Origin: a virus
Reading direction: 5' to 3' (one strand)
DNA: 44,429 bases
IMG/VR virus record: IMGVR_UViG_3300025284_000071
Location: 1-44,429 of that record
Shown: positions 32,852-41,167 of the stretch, piece by piece
How the letters are laid out: every line of letters starts with the position of its first letter
Numbering within the stretch: the first letter of the stretch is position 1
Notes under the pieces: model-generated
The model's input: the letters and a program-made list of their open reading frames with translations, nothing else
Databases searched by the model: none
What the model was told of the DNA's origin: nothing
Program-made: the position numbers and the translations under genes

Positions 32852-34762
32852 ATGCCCCTGAAATCCGCTGCGTCCGGCCGCACTCGCCGGACTGTTTCTG
32901 TCGCTGCGAAGAAGTCCGCGTCGCACAAGCGTGGACGGGCTTCGAACGTCGCCAAAGTGGCGGCGCCTGCTGCCGATGTTGGCGGCGTCGCGAGCACTGC
33001 GGCGGGCCAGATTGCCACGTTGACGCCGCAGGCGCAACCCCGCACCGCGGCGCGGTTCCTCGCGTGGACGGGCTGGAAGGTCAAGCAGATCGCGGAGCAC
33101 CTGGGCGTGCCGGCGTCGACGGTCTACGGCTGGAAGGAGGCCGACAAGTGGGACGACGCGCAGCCGCTCGACCGCGTGAACGGCGCGCTCGAAGTGCGGC
33201 TCATCCAGCTGATCCTGAAGACCGAGAAGACCGGCGGGGACTACAAGGAGATCGATCTGCTGGGCCGTCAGCTGGAGCGCACTGCACGCGTCGAGAAGTA
33301 CCAGCAGACGGGGCGCGAGGGCGACCTGAATCCGAACATCGCGGCACGCAATGCGGCGCCGAAGCGAAAGCCCAAGCGCAACGAGTTCAGCGAAGACCAG
33401 ATCGCGCTGCTCGAATCGAAGCTGCGCGAGTCGAACTTCCCGTTTCATCAAAACTGGTTCGATCAGCAGTACCAACGGCTGCGCGCCATTCTCAAGGCGC
33501 GGCAGATCGGCGCGACGTTCTATTTCTCGCGCGAAGCGCTGCTGTCGGCTGCGAAGGAGGGGCGCAACAAGCTTTTTCTGTCGGCCTCGAAGGCGCAGGC
33601 GCACCAGTTCCGCAGCTACATCGTCGATTTCGCCAAAGAGGTCGACGTCGATCTAAAGGGCGAGAACATCAAGCTGTGGAACGGCGCCGAGCTGATCTTC
33701 CTGGGCACGAACGCGATGACGGCCCAGTCGTATCACGGCGACTTCTACTTCGACGAGTTCTTCTGGGTTCCGCGCTTTCGCACGATCAACAAGCTGGCGA
33801 GCGCGATGGCCTCGCACAAGCACTGGCGCAAGACCTACTTCTCCACGCCGTCCGCGATGTCGCACGAAGCCTATGGCTTCTGGACCGGTGACGACAGGAA
33901 CAAGGGCCGCGCGAAGAAAGACCATGTCCGCATCGACACGACGCACAGGGCGTTGCGCGGCGGTGCCCTGGGCCTCGATCGGAAGTGGCGCGACATCGTC
34001 ACGGTGGAAGACGCGGTCGCGCTGGGCTTCGATCTCTTCGACATCGCCGAGCTGCGCGAGGAATACAGCGTCGACGAGTTCGCGAACCTGTTCATGTGCC
34101 AGTTCATCGACGACAGTCTTTCGCTGTTCACGCTGGCACAGATGCAGGCCTGCATGGTCGACAGCTGGGAGACGTGGAGCGACGTCAAGCCGCTATGGCT
34201 TCGGCCCTACGCGCATCACCCTGTGTGGGTTGGCTATGACCCTTCGGACAAGGGCGACGCGGCGGCGCTGGTGGTCGTGGCGCCGCCGCGCGTGCCCGGC
34301 GGCAAGTTCCGCATCCTGCACCGAGAGCAGTTCAGGGGCTCCGACTTCGAGGCCCAGGCCGAGGCGATCCGGCGCGTCACGCAGCAATACAACGTCGTGC
34401 ACATCGGCATCGACAAGACGGGTCTTGGCGCAGGCGTGTTCCAGATCGTCGAGAAGTTCTTCCCTCAGGTGAAGGGCTACCAGTACAGCATCGAGGTGAA
34501 GCAGCGCCTGGTGCTGAAGGCGCAGCAGGTGATCCACAAAGGCAGGCTCGAATTCGATGCCGGATGGACCGACATCGCAGCGTCATTCATGGCCATCAAA
34601 CGCGTGCTCACGGCCAGCGGCCGGAATGTGACCTACGACTCGGGCCGCTCGGAAGAGACGGGACATGCGGATCTTGCGTGGGCAACGATGCACGCGCTCG
34701 ACAACGAAACATTGGCCGGCGACGTCGTCGGCGGCACTTCGCGAATGGAGATTTTTGGATGA
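32852..34762 (+). CDS. P: Terminase ATPase subunit gpP
   Basis: A 636-residue large terminase. An N-terminal helix-turn-helix (WTGWKVKQIAEHLGVPASTVYGW) precedes the ATPase with the Walker A-like KARQIGAT (215-222) and Walker B DE at 301-302 (FYFDEFFW). The C-terminal nuclease has GYDPSDKGDAA, HIGIDKTGLG and EETGHADLAWATM. All match P2 gpP. The ATG at 32852 lacks a strong ribosome site; the first 40 residues are basic and low-complexity, so a later start is possible. Confidence 0.95.
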   Translation: MPLKSAASGRTRRTVSVAAKKSASHKRGRASNVAKVAAPAADVGGVASTAAGQIATLTPQAQPRTAARFLAWTGWKVKQIAEHLGVPASTVYGWKEADKWDDAQPLDRVNGALEVRLIQLILKTEKTGGDYKEIDLLGRQLERTARVEKYQQTGREGDLNPNIAARNAAPKRKPKRNEFSEDQIALLESKLRESNFPFHQNWFDQQYQRLRAILKARQIGATFYFSREALLSAAKEGRNKLFLSASKAQAHQFRSYIVDFAKEVDVDLKGENIKLWNGAELIFLGTNAMTAQSYHGDFYFDEFFWVPRFRTINKLASAMASHKHWRKTYFSTPSAMSHEAYGFWTGDDRNKGRAKKDHVRIDTTHRALRGGALGLDRKWRDIVTVEDAVALGFDLFDIAELREEYSVDEFANLFMCQFIDDSLSLFTLAQMQACMVDSWETWSDVKPLWLRPYAHHPVWVGYDPSDKGDAAALVVVAPPRVPGGKFRILHREQFRGSDFEAQAEAIRRVTQQYNVVHIGIDKTGLGAGVFQIVEKFFPQVKGYQYSIEVKQRLVLKAQQVIHKGRLEFDAGWTDIAASFMAIKRVLTASGRNVTYDSGRSEETGHADLAWATMHALDNETLAGDVVGGTSRMEIFG

Positions 34763-35802
34763 GCAAACGCAAGGGAAGCACGCGCCACCAGTCGACCGGC
34801 ATCGCGCCGGCGGAGCCGGCCATGGAGTTGACGACACACGGCGGCGGCTCGGTCGAGGCTTTCAGCTTCGGAGACCCGGAGCCTGTGAGCCGCATCAGGC
34901 TGCTCGACTATGTCGAGAGCATGTTCAACGGCCGTTGGTATGAGCCGCCTTTGCCGTGGGAAGGGCTCGCGAGCGCACTTCATGCGTCGCCACACCATGG
35001 CTCCGCCATCCGTCTGAAGCGCAACCTGCTGAAGTCCATGTTCATTCCTCATCCGCGGTTGTCGAGCGCGACGTTCGGGGCGATGGCGCTGGATTTTCTG
35101 GTCTTCGGCAACGCCTACGCGGAGCAGCCGCGCGCCTTCACGGGCCGCGCACTGGAGCTGCGGCACTCGCTGGCGAAGTTCACCCGACGAGGGGACGAGG
35201 CGGGCCGTTATTTCTTTGTCCGCGGCTGGCATCAAGAGCACGAATTTCCCGAAGGCTCGGTGCTCCATCTTCGCGAAGACGACGTCAATCAGGAGGTCTA
35301 TGGCTTGCCGGAGTACATCAGCGCGCTGCAGTCGGCCTGGCTCAACGAGGCGGCCACCATGTTCCGCAGGAAGTACTACGCGAACGGCTCGCACGCTGGG
35401 TTCATCCTCTACATGACGGACGGGCAGATAGACAACGCCGACGCCGATGCACTTCGGACCGCGCTGAAGAACTCGAAGGGGCCGGGCAACTTCCGAAACC
35501 TGTTCCTGCACATGCCGGGCGGCAAGTCCGACGGCCTGAAGCTGATACCCGTGAGCGAGGTGGCCGCGAAAGACGACTTCTCCGCCATCAAGAACGTGAG
35601 CAAGGACGACATCCTCGCCGCGCACCGGGTGCCACCCGGACTGCTCGGCATCGTGCCGACCAACGCCGGCGGTTTCGGCAACGCGCCCGACGCGCTGAAG
35701 GTTTTCATCAGGAACGAGATCGCGCCCCTGATGCAGCGCTTCCGCGAACTCAATGACCTGGCCGGGGAAGAGCTGGTCCGGTTCCTCGACCTGCCGGAGT
35801 AG
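34759..35802 (+). CDS. Q: Portal protein gpQ
   Basis: A 347-residue P2-type portal. FNGRWYEPPLPWEGLASALH, GAMALDFLVFGNAYAEQP, EVYGLPEYISALQSAWLNEA and VSKDDILAAHRVPPGLLGIV are family signatures. The ATG overlaps the P stop (ATGA). The dodecameric ring connects head and tail and threads DNA during packaging. Confidence 0.95.
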   Translation: MSKRKGSTRHQSTGIAPAEPAMELTTHGGGSVEAFSFGDPEPVSRIRLLDYVESMFNGRWYEPPLPWEGLASALHASPHHGSAIRLKRNLLKSMFIPHPRLSSATFGAMALDFLVFGNAYAEQPRAFTGRALELRHSLAKFTRRGDEAGRYFFVRGWHQEHEFPEGSVLHLREDDVNQEVYGLPEYISALQSAWLNEAATMFRRKYYANGSHAGFILYMTDGQIDNADADALRTALKNSKGPGNFRNLFLHMPGGKSDGLKLIPVSEVAAKDDFSAIKNVSKDDILAAHRVPPGLLGIVPTNAGGFGNAPDALKVFIRNEIAPLMQRFRELNDLAGEELVRFLDLPE

Positions 35803-35838
35803 CCATTGCCGGTCGCGGCCAGTAGCCGCAGCAGCCAC

Positions 35839-35863
35839 AGGGCGCGCATAGCGCCCTTTTTTT
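35839..35863 (+). terminator. Rho-independent terminator after Q
   Basis: A perfect 7-bp stem AGGGCGC / GCGCCCT with a 5-nt loop (GCATA) is followed by seven T. It ends the rightward P-Q transcript. Confidence 0.85.
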
Positions 35864-36167
35864 CGTCCCGGTGTCTCCGCGCCCTGCCGCGCGTCGCATT
35901 GGGCCTCTGCGCGCCCGCCAGAGGCCTTGCCGGCGCTTTTGCGCCCGACCTATCGCCCGCCCCGCCGACGAGCCACCCCGACCCCCTGGCGCGCGGTCTA
36001 GCCCCCACCGAGCCTGCGCGCTTCGGGCAGTGATTTTTACGAGATGGTTGGTAAGCCGCAGGGGCGCGCCAGCGCTGGGGGGATGGCGGTTTCCTGAGGG
36101 CGTTTCTGTTGCCCGTTTTTACGGAATCCGCCGCCAACGTGAGTTGGAAGCTAGGGTCTCACGCCAT
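35864..36167. other. GC-rich non-coding region after Q; candidate cos
   Basis: About 300 bp without a gene between the P-Q terminator and the Eco29kI-type gene. It includes an 8-bp inverted repeat GGCCTCTG / CAGAGGCC (35902-35909 and 35919-35926). In P2 the cos site lies directly beyond the end of Q, so this is the expected place of the packaging cut. I cannot identify the cohesive ends by eye. Confidence 0.45.
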
Positions 36168-36827
36168 TTAGTCGGAGCGACCTAGGAAATGGGCGGATTG
36201 AGGCAGCACGGTGGATGCCAAATACGTGCGGATGTCGCGGAGAACTTCCGCGTCAGTCTCCGGCCTTACCTTGCATTTCTCTGCCCATGCACGCCCTGGG
36301 TGAATTAAGTCCCAGCGCGGCCGCAGGCCTTCATAACGGCCCTTGCCCGGATCGTGGTTGCCAAAGCCCTCGACGAAAAGATTCCACAGTGGCGAGAACT
36401 TCGCGATCATCAGCGACTCCCCTAGCGGAATCCAGATCTCGTCAACCACTAGGTAGCGGCAGGAGAAATCCTCAATTGATAGCGTCTTGGTGGCCGTCAC
36501 CGACTCAGCGTGTTCGATGAGCCGATTGAACAGTGCCTTCGAACGCGTGGGGTCGGCCATTACCTTACCCTTCCGAGCGCCTTGAGGGACAGCCTTACCC
36601 ACGTATATCGGGATGATCGGGTCTTTCGTATCTGCCTTGTTTGGTTCCGAAATCGGCCGGTAGACCTCGAAGTCGCCGTGGTAGTAGATGGCGTAGATGC
36701 CGGTTCCCATGAACGGCTTGATTCGGCCGAGCGAATGGGCCGGCTGACTCACCAGAGCCTCGGCCACGCTTGCGCCGAGGTTCTTCTTGTCCAGCGGGTT
36801 GAACGGGATGATCTCGGCGGTCGTCAC
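36168..36827 (-). CDS. Eco29kI-type GIY-YIG restriction endonuclease
   Basis: A 219-residue type II restriction enzyme. The GIY motif is in GTGIYAIYYHG and the YVG motif in IPIYVGKA. The active-site Arg and His are in RLIEH, the Glu in IPLGESLMIAKF and the Asn in PLWN, matching the layout of Eco29kI (214 residues). Eco29kI cuts CCGCGG, so that is the likely target; this is inference by family. The GTG at 36827 overlaps the methylase stop (GTGA), so the nuclease is made after, and coupled to, its protecting methylase. It lies outside the phage packaging genes as cargo. Confidence 0.88.
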   Translation of the reverse strand: MTTAEIIPFNPLDKKNLGASVAEALVSQPAHSLGRIKPFMGTGIYAIYYHGDFEVYRPISEPNKADTKDPIIPIYVGKAVPQGARKGKVMADPTRSKALFNRLIEHAESVTATKTLSIEDFSCRYLVVDEIWIPLGESLMIAKFSPLWNLFVEGFGNHDPGKGRYEGLRPRWDLIHPGRAWAEKCKVRPETDAEVLRDIRTYLASTVLPQSAHFLGRSD

Positions 36828-38041
36828 GCGGCCGCCCTCGTGTCGCCATGTTTGGAGGAAAGACGACGGCCCTGTGATTCGAGTAAAGCTTGGCCTACCG
36901 AGGAAGCCACCAGCCGCCCTAAGGCGACCGGCACGGCGTTGCCGAGCTGGCGCATCGTCTCTGACCACGAGCCGTGGAATACATAACCGTCGGGGAACGT
37001 TTGAATGCGGGCCGTCTCGCGAGCCGTGAAGTAGCGCACTGAACCATCAGGTAGCACCATCATGTTTTCGCCGCCTGGTACACCGTGGTCTCCAGCCTTG
37101 ATGGTCTTGGCCGGCTGATCGAGCGGGCTGCCCGTGTGGCCTGGGTACGACTTGGCTCCGGCTTGAAAACGGTGGTCGCGGAACTCTCGCGCGGCTCGTG
37201 ATTGCGGATCTGGCAGACCCGCGATCGCGTCACGCACGGTACGCCAAGGCAGTTCGCGAGGCGGGTTGTCGGCCAGTCGGCGAACGCGGGTCACGAGCTT
37301 CTCTGGCATGGTGGGCCGGTCCTTCTTAGGAATGCCGTGGCGTTCCCAATAATCTCCCGTCACCCACTGCGCGAACAGCAGCGCATCCTCGCTATGCGTG
37401 GCATCGGGGAAGTGCCAGTCGATGTCGAGATCAGAGCGCGTACCCACGATAAAAACGCGTTCGCGCTTCTGCGGGACACCGTAGTCGGCGGCATTCACCA
37501 GCGTGGAGGTGACGTTGTATGTGAGGCCAGTTCCGTGCATTCGACCGGAAGTCTTCTCGGTCTGCAAGCGCATGAAGTGGTCAAACCACGTTTCAGTCTT
37601 CCGGCGTGGCGCCTCGGGAAACTCCAGCTGCAGCTTGATGTACTCGAAATAGTTGGCGAAAGTCGAGCGTGTCAGCCCCTTCACATTCTCGAGGATGAAA
37701 GTCTTCGGGCGAAGCTGTCGCACGATCTGCACCGTCGGGGGAAACATGTCCCGCTTATCGTCGTGAGCTTGGTGCTTGCCGCCCATTGAGAAGGGCTGGC
37801 AGGGAGGTCCCCCGGCGAGCAGCTCAATATCTTGCGGGAGAGAAGACCAGTCAACATCGCGCACGTCGCCCTCGCGCAAGGGCCAATGCTCCACTAAGGG
37901 ATATCCCCGGCGCTGGTTCTCGCGAACGGTATCGCAGGCCCACTTATCCCACTCTACGACCGCGAGAGACTCAAAACCGGCGAGGCTTACCCCCATGGCC
38001 AAGCCGCCGGCGCCCGCATAGAGCTCAACTGCGCGCATCAT
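36824..38041 (-). CDS. C5-cytosine methyltransferase of the Eco29kI-type system
   Basis: A 405-residue protective methylase. Motif I ELYAGAGGLAMG, motif IV GGPPCQPFS with the catalytic Cys, ENV motif ILENVKGL, motif VIII QKRERVFIVG and motif X QLGNAVPVALG are all intact. The target-recognition region lies between motifs VIII and IX. It presumably methylates the same site as the adjacent nuclease. The start overlaps the vsr stop (ATGATG). It is not closely related in layout to the orphan methylase at 2146-3150, which lacks ENV and has a phage-type leader. Confidence 0.93.
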   Translation of the reverse strand: MMRAVELYAGAGGLAMGVSLAGFESLAVVEWDKWACDTVRENQRRGYPLVEHWPLREGDVRDVDWSSLPQDIELLAGGPPCQPFSMGGKHQAHDDKRDMFPPTVQIVRQLRPKTFILENVKGLTRSTFANYFEYIKLQLEFPEAPRRKTETWFDHFMRLQTEKTSGRMHGTGLTYNVTSTLVNAADYGVPQKRERVFIVGTRSDLDIDWHFPDATHSEDALLFAQWVTGDYWERHGIPKKDRPTMPEKLVTRVRRLADNPPRELPWRTVRDAIAGLPDPQSRAAREFRDHRFQAGAKSYPGHTGSPLDQPAKTIKAGDHGVPGGENMMVLPDGSVRYFTARETARIQTFPDGYVFHGSWSETMRQLGNAVPVALGRLVASSVGQALLESQGRRLSSKHGDTRAAA

Positions 38042-38460
38042 TTCGCATCTTTCTCGTCATTCAAAAAACATTCCAATCTGGACGCGAGGGCGTCGAGATC
38101 GCGCAGCTCGCATTCCCACACGATCATCGCACTCCAACCCAGCTGCGCGAGTGCCGCCAACTTACGTTGATCGCGAGCTTGGTTGCCGTTGAGCTTGGTA
38201 GACCAAAAATCGATCCTTGATTTCGGCATGCGGGCAAGTCGGCAACCTTCATGTCGATGCCAAAAACACCCGTGCACGAAGATCACTTTTTGCCTTCGAG
38301 GAAACACGAGATCGGGTGAGCCGGGCAGCTTCTTGTCGTGAAGGCGATATCGATACCCACGGGAATGAAGCAGTCGGCGCACAACTAGTTCCGGCTTGGT
38401 GTCTCGGGCACGAACGCGCGCCATGCGCTCCGATCGTTGCTTCGGAGTGAGCGTGTCCAT
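38038..38460 (-). CDS. vsr: Very short patch repair endonuclease (Vsr)
   Basis: A 140-residue enzyme that nicks next to T in T:G mismatches arising from deamination of 5-methylcytosine. Key parts: LTPKQRSERMARVRARDTKP, catalytic Asp in GSPDLVFP, the IFVHGCFWHRHEGC zinc and active-site region, and QLGWSAMIVWECEL. It is the first gene of a vsr-methylase-nuclease operon and protects the genome from mutation at the methylated site. Confidence 0.95.
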   Translation of the reverse strand: MDTLTPKQRSERMARVRARDTKPELVVRRLLHSRGYRYRLHDKKLPGSPDLVFPRRQKVIFVHGCFWHRHEGCRLARMPKSRIDFWSTKLNGNQARDQRKLAALAQLGWSAMIVWECELRDLDALASRLECFLNDEKDAK

Positions 38461-38535
38461 GCTTCGAGATTCTAGAGGGAGTCAGCGACCCCGCGGGCGC
38501 TTTCGATCGGCGCGAAAAGTTTGCCGGGTGGGCGC

Positions 38536-38946
38536 TCAGATCTGCCGAACCTCGAAGTACGCCTCTTCGGTGTCACCGAGATCCCGATAGGCCGCCGTTC
38601 TGGCCGCGTCATAGGCCTTGACCCAACGCGTAGCCAACACGACTTCGTCTTTCGTTAGCTCGGCTTCGCTCGCCTCTGTCACCGACACATAAGCGCGCTG
38701 CGCACGTAGCACCTCCTCGCCCAGATGCTTCTCGAGTTCGCGGCGGAACCGTTGCTCGGCCACTCGCACGATGTCTGCGGTCGGGTGAGGGTAGTCCATG
38801 AAACGCACGATGTAGGCTCCGTGCCCGGCGGCCGAAGCACTCGAAAAGTCTATCGGCTCATCATCGACCGGCGCCTCTAAGGGTTCAGATCGATGTTGGC
38901 GCGGCGCCTGCGGGGGAATCGGGAAGTGAAATTCCGCTTGGTTCAT
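38536..38946 (-). CDS. Hypothetical protein, cargo block 2
   Basis: 136 residues from the ATG at 38946 (GGAG 7 nt upstream). It overlaps the next upstream gene by 62 nt, more than usual, so the start may be further in. Acidic Pro-rich N-terminus, then YIVRFMDYPHPTADIVRVAE and helices (FRRELEKHLGEEVLRAQRAY, TRWVKAYDAARTAAYRDL). No family is recognised. It is the last gene of the leftward string that begins at the LexA box. Confidence 0.55.
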   Translation of the reverse strand: MNQAEFHFPIPPQAPRQHRSEPLEAPVDDEPIDFSSASAAGHGAYIVRFMDYPHPTADIVRVAEQRFRRELEKHLGEEVLRAQRAYVSVTEASEAELTKDEVVLATRWVKAYDAARTAAYRDLGDTEEAYFEVRQI

Positions 38947-39280
38947 GATCAACTCCAGCAGCCTTCTCCAGAAGGCTCAATGACAGTTCTCGGGGGAGGT
39001 CGTAGCACTCGCAGAACCAGACTTGGTAGTACCAGCGTCCGGCCACATGCTCGGCGCCGGCGAAACTGATCGTGTCGTATGCACAGGCGACGATCTCGGG
39101 GCGCCACAGAATTCCTAGCGGAGGCTGTTGGTCACCTGGCCGTGCGTGCCAGAGCCCGAGCTGCAGGCGGTCATCTACTGTTCGCAGCTCCAGCATGCCG
39201 CAGGCCCACTTCTGATCCACGAACTCACGCTTGCTGAGCTTGGTGCCGCCTCGGTAGCGGCGGCGCATCTTCACTCGCAT
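38885..39280 (-). CDS. Hypothetical protein, cargo block 2
   Basis: 131 residues from the ATG at 39280 (TGAGG upstream). Basic start (MRVKMRRRYRGGTKLSKR), then a Trp/Tyr/Cys-rich centre (VDQKWACGMLELR, WYYQVWFCECYDL) and an acidic or Ser/Pro tail. Not recognised. It lies 7 bp after the paralogous small gene and is probably co-transcribed with it. Confidence 0.6.
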   Translation of the reverse strand: MRVKMRRRYRGGTKLSKREFVDQKWACGMLELRTVDDRLQLGLWHARPGDQQPPLGILWRPEIVACAYDTISFAGAEHVAGRWYYQVWFCECYDLPRELSLSLLEKAAGVDHEPSGISLPDSPAGAAPTSI

Positions 39281-39287
39281 GCTGGCC

Positions 39288-39512
39288 TCAGGACTTCGCC
39301 GCAGGCTTGGGCATGAACCCAGGCAACTCATGCATCACAGCGCGGATGTGGTCACCGGCGTTGCGGTCCCAGTCGCCGTACAGGTCACCGATGCGCGCGC
39401 AGCGCCCGGCGACCTCGTCGGCGAAATCGCGCAGGGTGGGGCGCATCGGATCTTCCGGGCCGAGTTCACCGACCCTGCGCGCCATTTCCACCAGCTCAAC
39501 CTCAATTTCCAT
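39288..39512 (-). CDS. Small hypothetical protein, paralogue of the next gene
   Basis: 74 residues from the ATG at 39512. The C-terminal half shares FA--V----CA-----D and NAGD-IRA----LP with the product of 39534-39941. The two therefore come from a local duplication, the smaller one lacking the long N-terminal part. Helical; no known family. It is 21 bp downstream of its paralogue in the leftward string. Confidence 0.65.
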   Translation of the reverse strand: MEIEVELVEMARRVGELGPEDPMRPTLRDFADEVAGRCARIGDLYGDWDRNAGDHIRAVMHELPGFMPKPAAKS

Positions 39513-39533
39513 CACGTACTCACTGGGGCAGGG

Positions 39534-39941
39534 CTAGAAGGGCAGGCGTCCATAGAGCGCTCTGATGCGGTCGCCAGCGTTGCCCTTTTTCGGGTGCCCG
39601 AACCCGTCGGCCGTCGCGGCGCACAGCTCGACGACATTGAAAGCGAACTCTTGCAGGGCGGGATTCAGCTTGTCGCCATTCATGATGATCTCGGCGCGCA
39701 TCGCCAGCTTCTCGAACTCTCCCACAGGGTCGCGAACGAGGTCTTCGCTATCGGAGCTGCAGTTCTTGAAATGGACGGCGGCAATCTCTTTCGCAGGGTG
39801 GCCGCCAACGACCCTATGCAATGCGAGACCCTGGGAGAACAAGCTCTCGTAGTCTCCGCGGCCTTCGGCCAGCAGCAGCCATTCCGAGGCGAACAGGGAG
39901 GCCCAGACGACGTAGCTCGGCTGCGGGGTGATTTCAGGCAT
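39534..39941 (-). CDS. Hypothetical protein behind the LexA box
   Basis: 135 residues from the ATG at 39941 with AGGAG 6 nt upstream. EWLLLAEGRGDYESLFSQGL, DLVRDPVGEFEKLAMRAEII and the C-terminal NAGDRIRALYGRLPF. The last is shared with the neighbouring 74-residue paralogue. It is the first leftward gene from the LexA box at 39958-39977, only 16 bp away, so it is very likely SOS-repressed. No function is recognised. Confidence 0.68.
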   Translation of the reverse strand: MPEITPQPSYVVWASLFASEWLLLAEGRGDYESLFSQGLALHRVVGGHPAKEIAAVHFKNCSSDSEDLVRDPVGEFEKLAMRAEIIMNGDKLNPALQEFAFNVVELCAATADGFGHPKKGNAGDRIRALYGRLPF

Positions 39942-39957
39942 TTCTAGCTCCTAAAAG

Positions 39958-39977
39958 TACTGTATGGATTTACAGTA
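39958..39977. promoter_or_regulatory. LexA (SOS) box between divergent genes
   Basis: TACTGTATGGATTTACAGTA keeps CTGT-N8-ACAG and matches the E. coli-type consensus at 17 of 20 positions by my count. It lies 16 bp before the leftward gene and about 50 bp before the SRAP start, so LexA could repress both directions. Confidence 0.85.
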
Positions 39978-40029
39978 TCTTCCCAGGGTTTATGACCGTC
40001 AACCAATTTCCCGACGCAAAATGTCAGTC

Positions 40030-40800
40030 ATGTGTACTCGTTACATATCCCCTGAGGATCGCGAGATTGAGGCCGCCTGGTACATCGGTGCTCGCAGCGC
40101 CGAGCGGTGGCTCCGCAGCATGCGGCCGATGTACACGGGGGCGTTCATGCGTCGCGCCGTCGACAAGACGGAGTACGAGCGGGAGATCGCGGTAGGGCAG
40201 TGGTCGCTGATTCCAGCGTGGTCGAGCAGCCATGTCCCGACGGCGCCCCCGCGCAAGGGCGAGACGAAGGGCAAAGAGCTGGCCACGCACAATGCCCGCT
40301 TCGCCGGCATCGAGAAGAAGCCGGCCTTCAAAGACGCATGGAAGCTCAGCAGGCGCTGCATCATTCCGGCCTGGAGTTTCGATGAGCCGAACTGGGAGTC
40401 GGGCAAGAACCAATGGTGGCGGTTCCGCCGCGCGGACGGTCGCCCCTGGGGCCTGGCCGGCCTGTGGAGCACCTGGCAGGATCTGGAGACGGAGCAGGTG
40501 TGGGAGAGCTACACCATGCTCACGATCAATGCGAACCTGCACCCGATCATGTCGCGCATGCACAGGCCCGAGATCGACAGGGCGACGAAGAAGCCGCTCG
40601 AAGTGCAGGACAAGCGCTCGGTGGTCGCGATCGAGGAGCACGACTTCGACCGGTGGCTGACGTGCACACCTGAGGAGGCGCGGGAGATGGTCCAGCTGAT
40701 CCCGGTGGACCTGATCGACGCAGGGCCGGCAGCGGCTGAAGAGCTTCGAGAGGCGCAGGTGGCGCCTACTGATGCCGACGAAGAAGAATTGCCGTTCTGA
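40030..40800 (+). CDS. SRAP / HMCES (YedK-like) abasic-site protein
   Basis: A 256-residue protein that forms a DNA-protein crosslink with abasic sites in single-stranded DNA. The catalytic Cys must be residue 2 after Met removal, so I chose the ATG at 40030, giving MCTRYI with C2 and R4. An upstream ATG at 40021 would give MSVMC and block this. Other family blocks: LATHNARFAGI, LSRRCIIPAWSFDEP and LTINANLHPIMSRMHRPEI with the active-site His. A LexA box upstream predicts SOS induction. It may protect phage or host DNA in damage. Confidence 0.88.
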   Translation: MCTRYISPEDREIEAAWYIGARSAERWLRSMRPMYTGAFMRRAVDKTEYEREIAVGQWSLIPAWSSSHVPTAPPRKGETKGKELATHNARFAGIEKKPAFKDAWKLSRRCIIPAWSFDEPNWESGKNQWWRFRRADGRPWGLAGLWSTWQDLETEQVWESYTMLTINANLHPIMSRMHRPEIDRATKKPLEVQDKRSVVAIEEHDFDRWLTCTPEEAREMVQLIPVDLIDAGPAAAEELREAQVAPTDADEEELPF

Positions 40801-40811
40801 GCGGTGGCGGC

Positions 40812-41090
40812 TCAGTGCAGTCCCGGCCGGCGGCGCGGTGGCGGTGGCTCGAATGGTTCTTCAAGCTCGTAGCCTGGCACTTCGTAATTGAGCGTCGCGA
40901 AAGCCACGGCAGCGGCCTCGCGCGGATCTCGATCGACGTGGAAGGGGTAGAGCGTTGCGGTCAGTCCATTGAGCCAATGCTCATCGATTTCGTCGTTGCA
41001 CAACTCGTGGAAGGCGTCCTTGAATACGCGCCACCACGTCTCCTGATCTGTTGGCGTGACGCCGCCGCTAGCTTTGGCTTGCTTGCGCAT
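40812..41090 (-). CDS. Hypothetical protein, cargo block 2
   Basis: 92 residues from the ATG at 41090. Basic start (MRKQAKASGG), then WWRVFKDAFHELCNDEIDEH and DPREAAAVAFATLNYEVPGY, ending with a Pro-rich tail (EPPPPRRRPGLH). Convergent with SRAP, divergent from the second putAbiC gene. Not recognised. Confidence 0.55.
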   Translation of the reverse strand: MRKQAKASGGVTPTDQETWWRVFKDAFHELCNDEIDEHWLNGLTATLYPFHVDRDPREAAAVAFATLNYEVPGYELEEPFEPPPPRRRPGLH

Positions 41091-41167
41091 GCTCCCATGT
41101 TACGGCGATGGAGCGATGCCCGTGCTCCGGCTACGATCCCCTCGAATCAAAACACGAGAGGAAGAGG

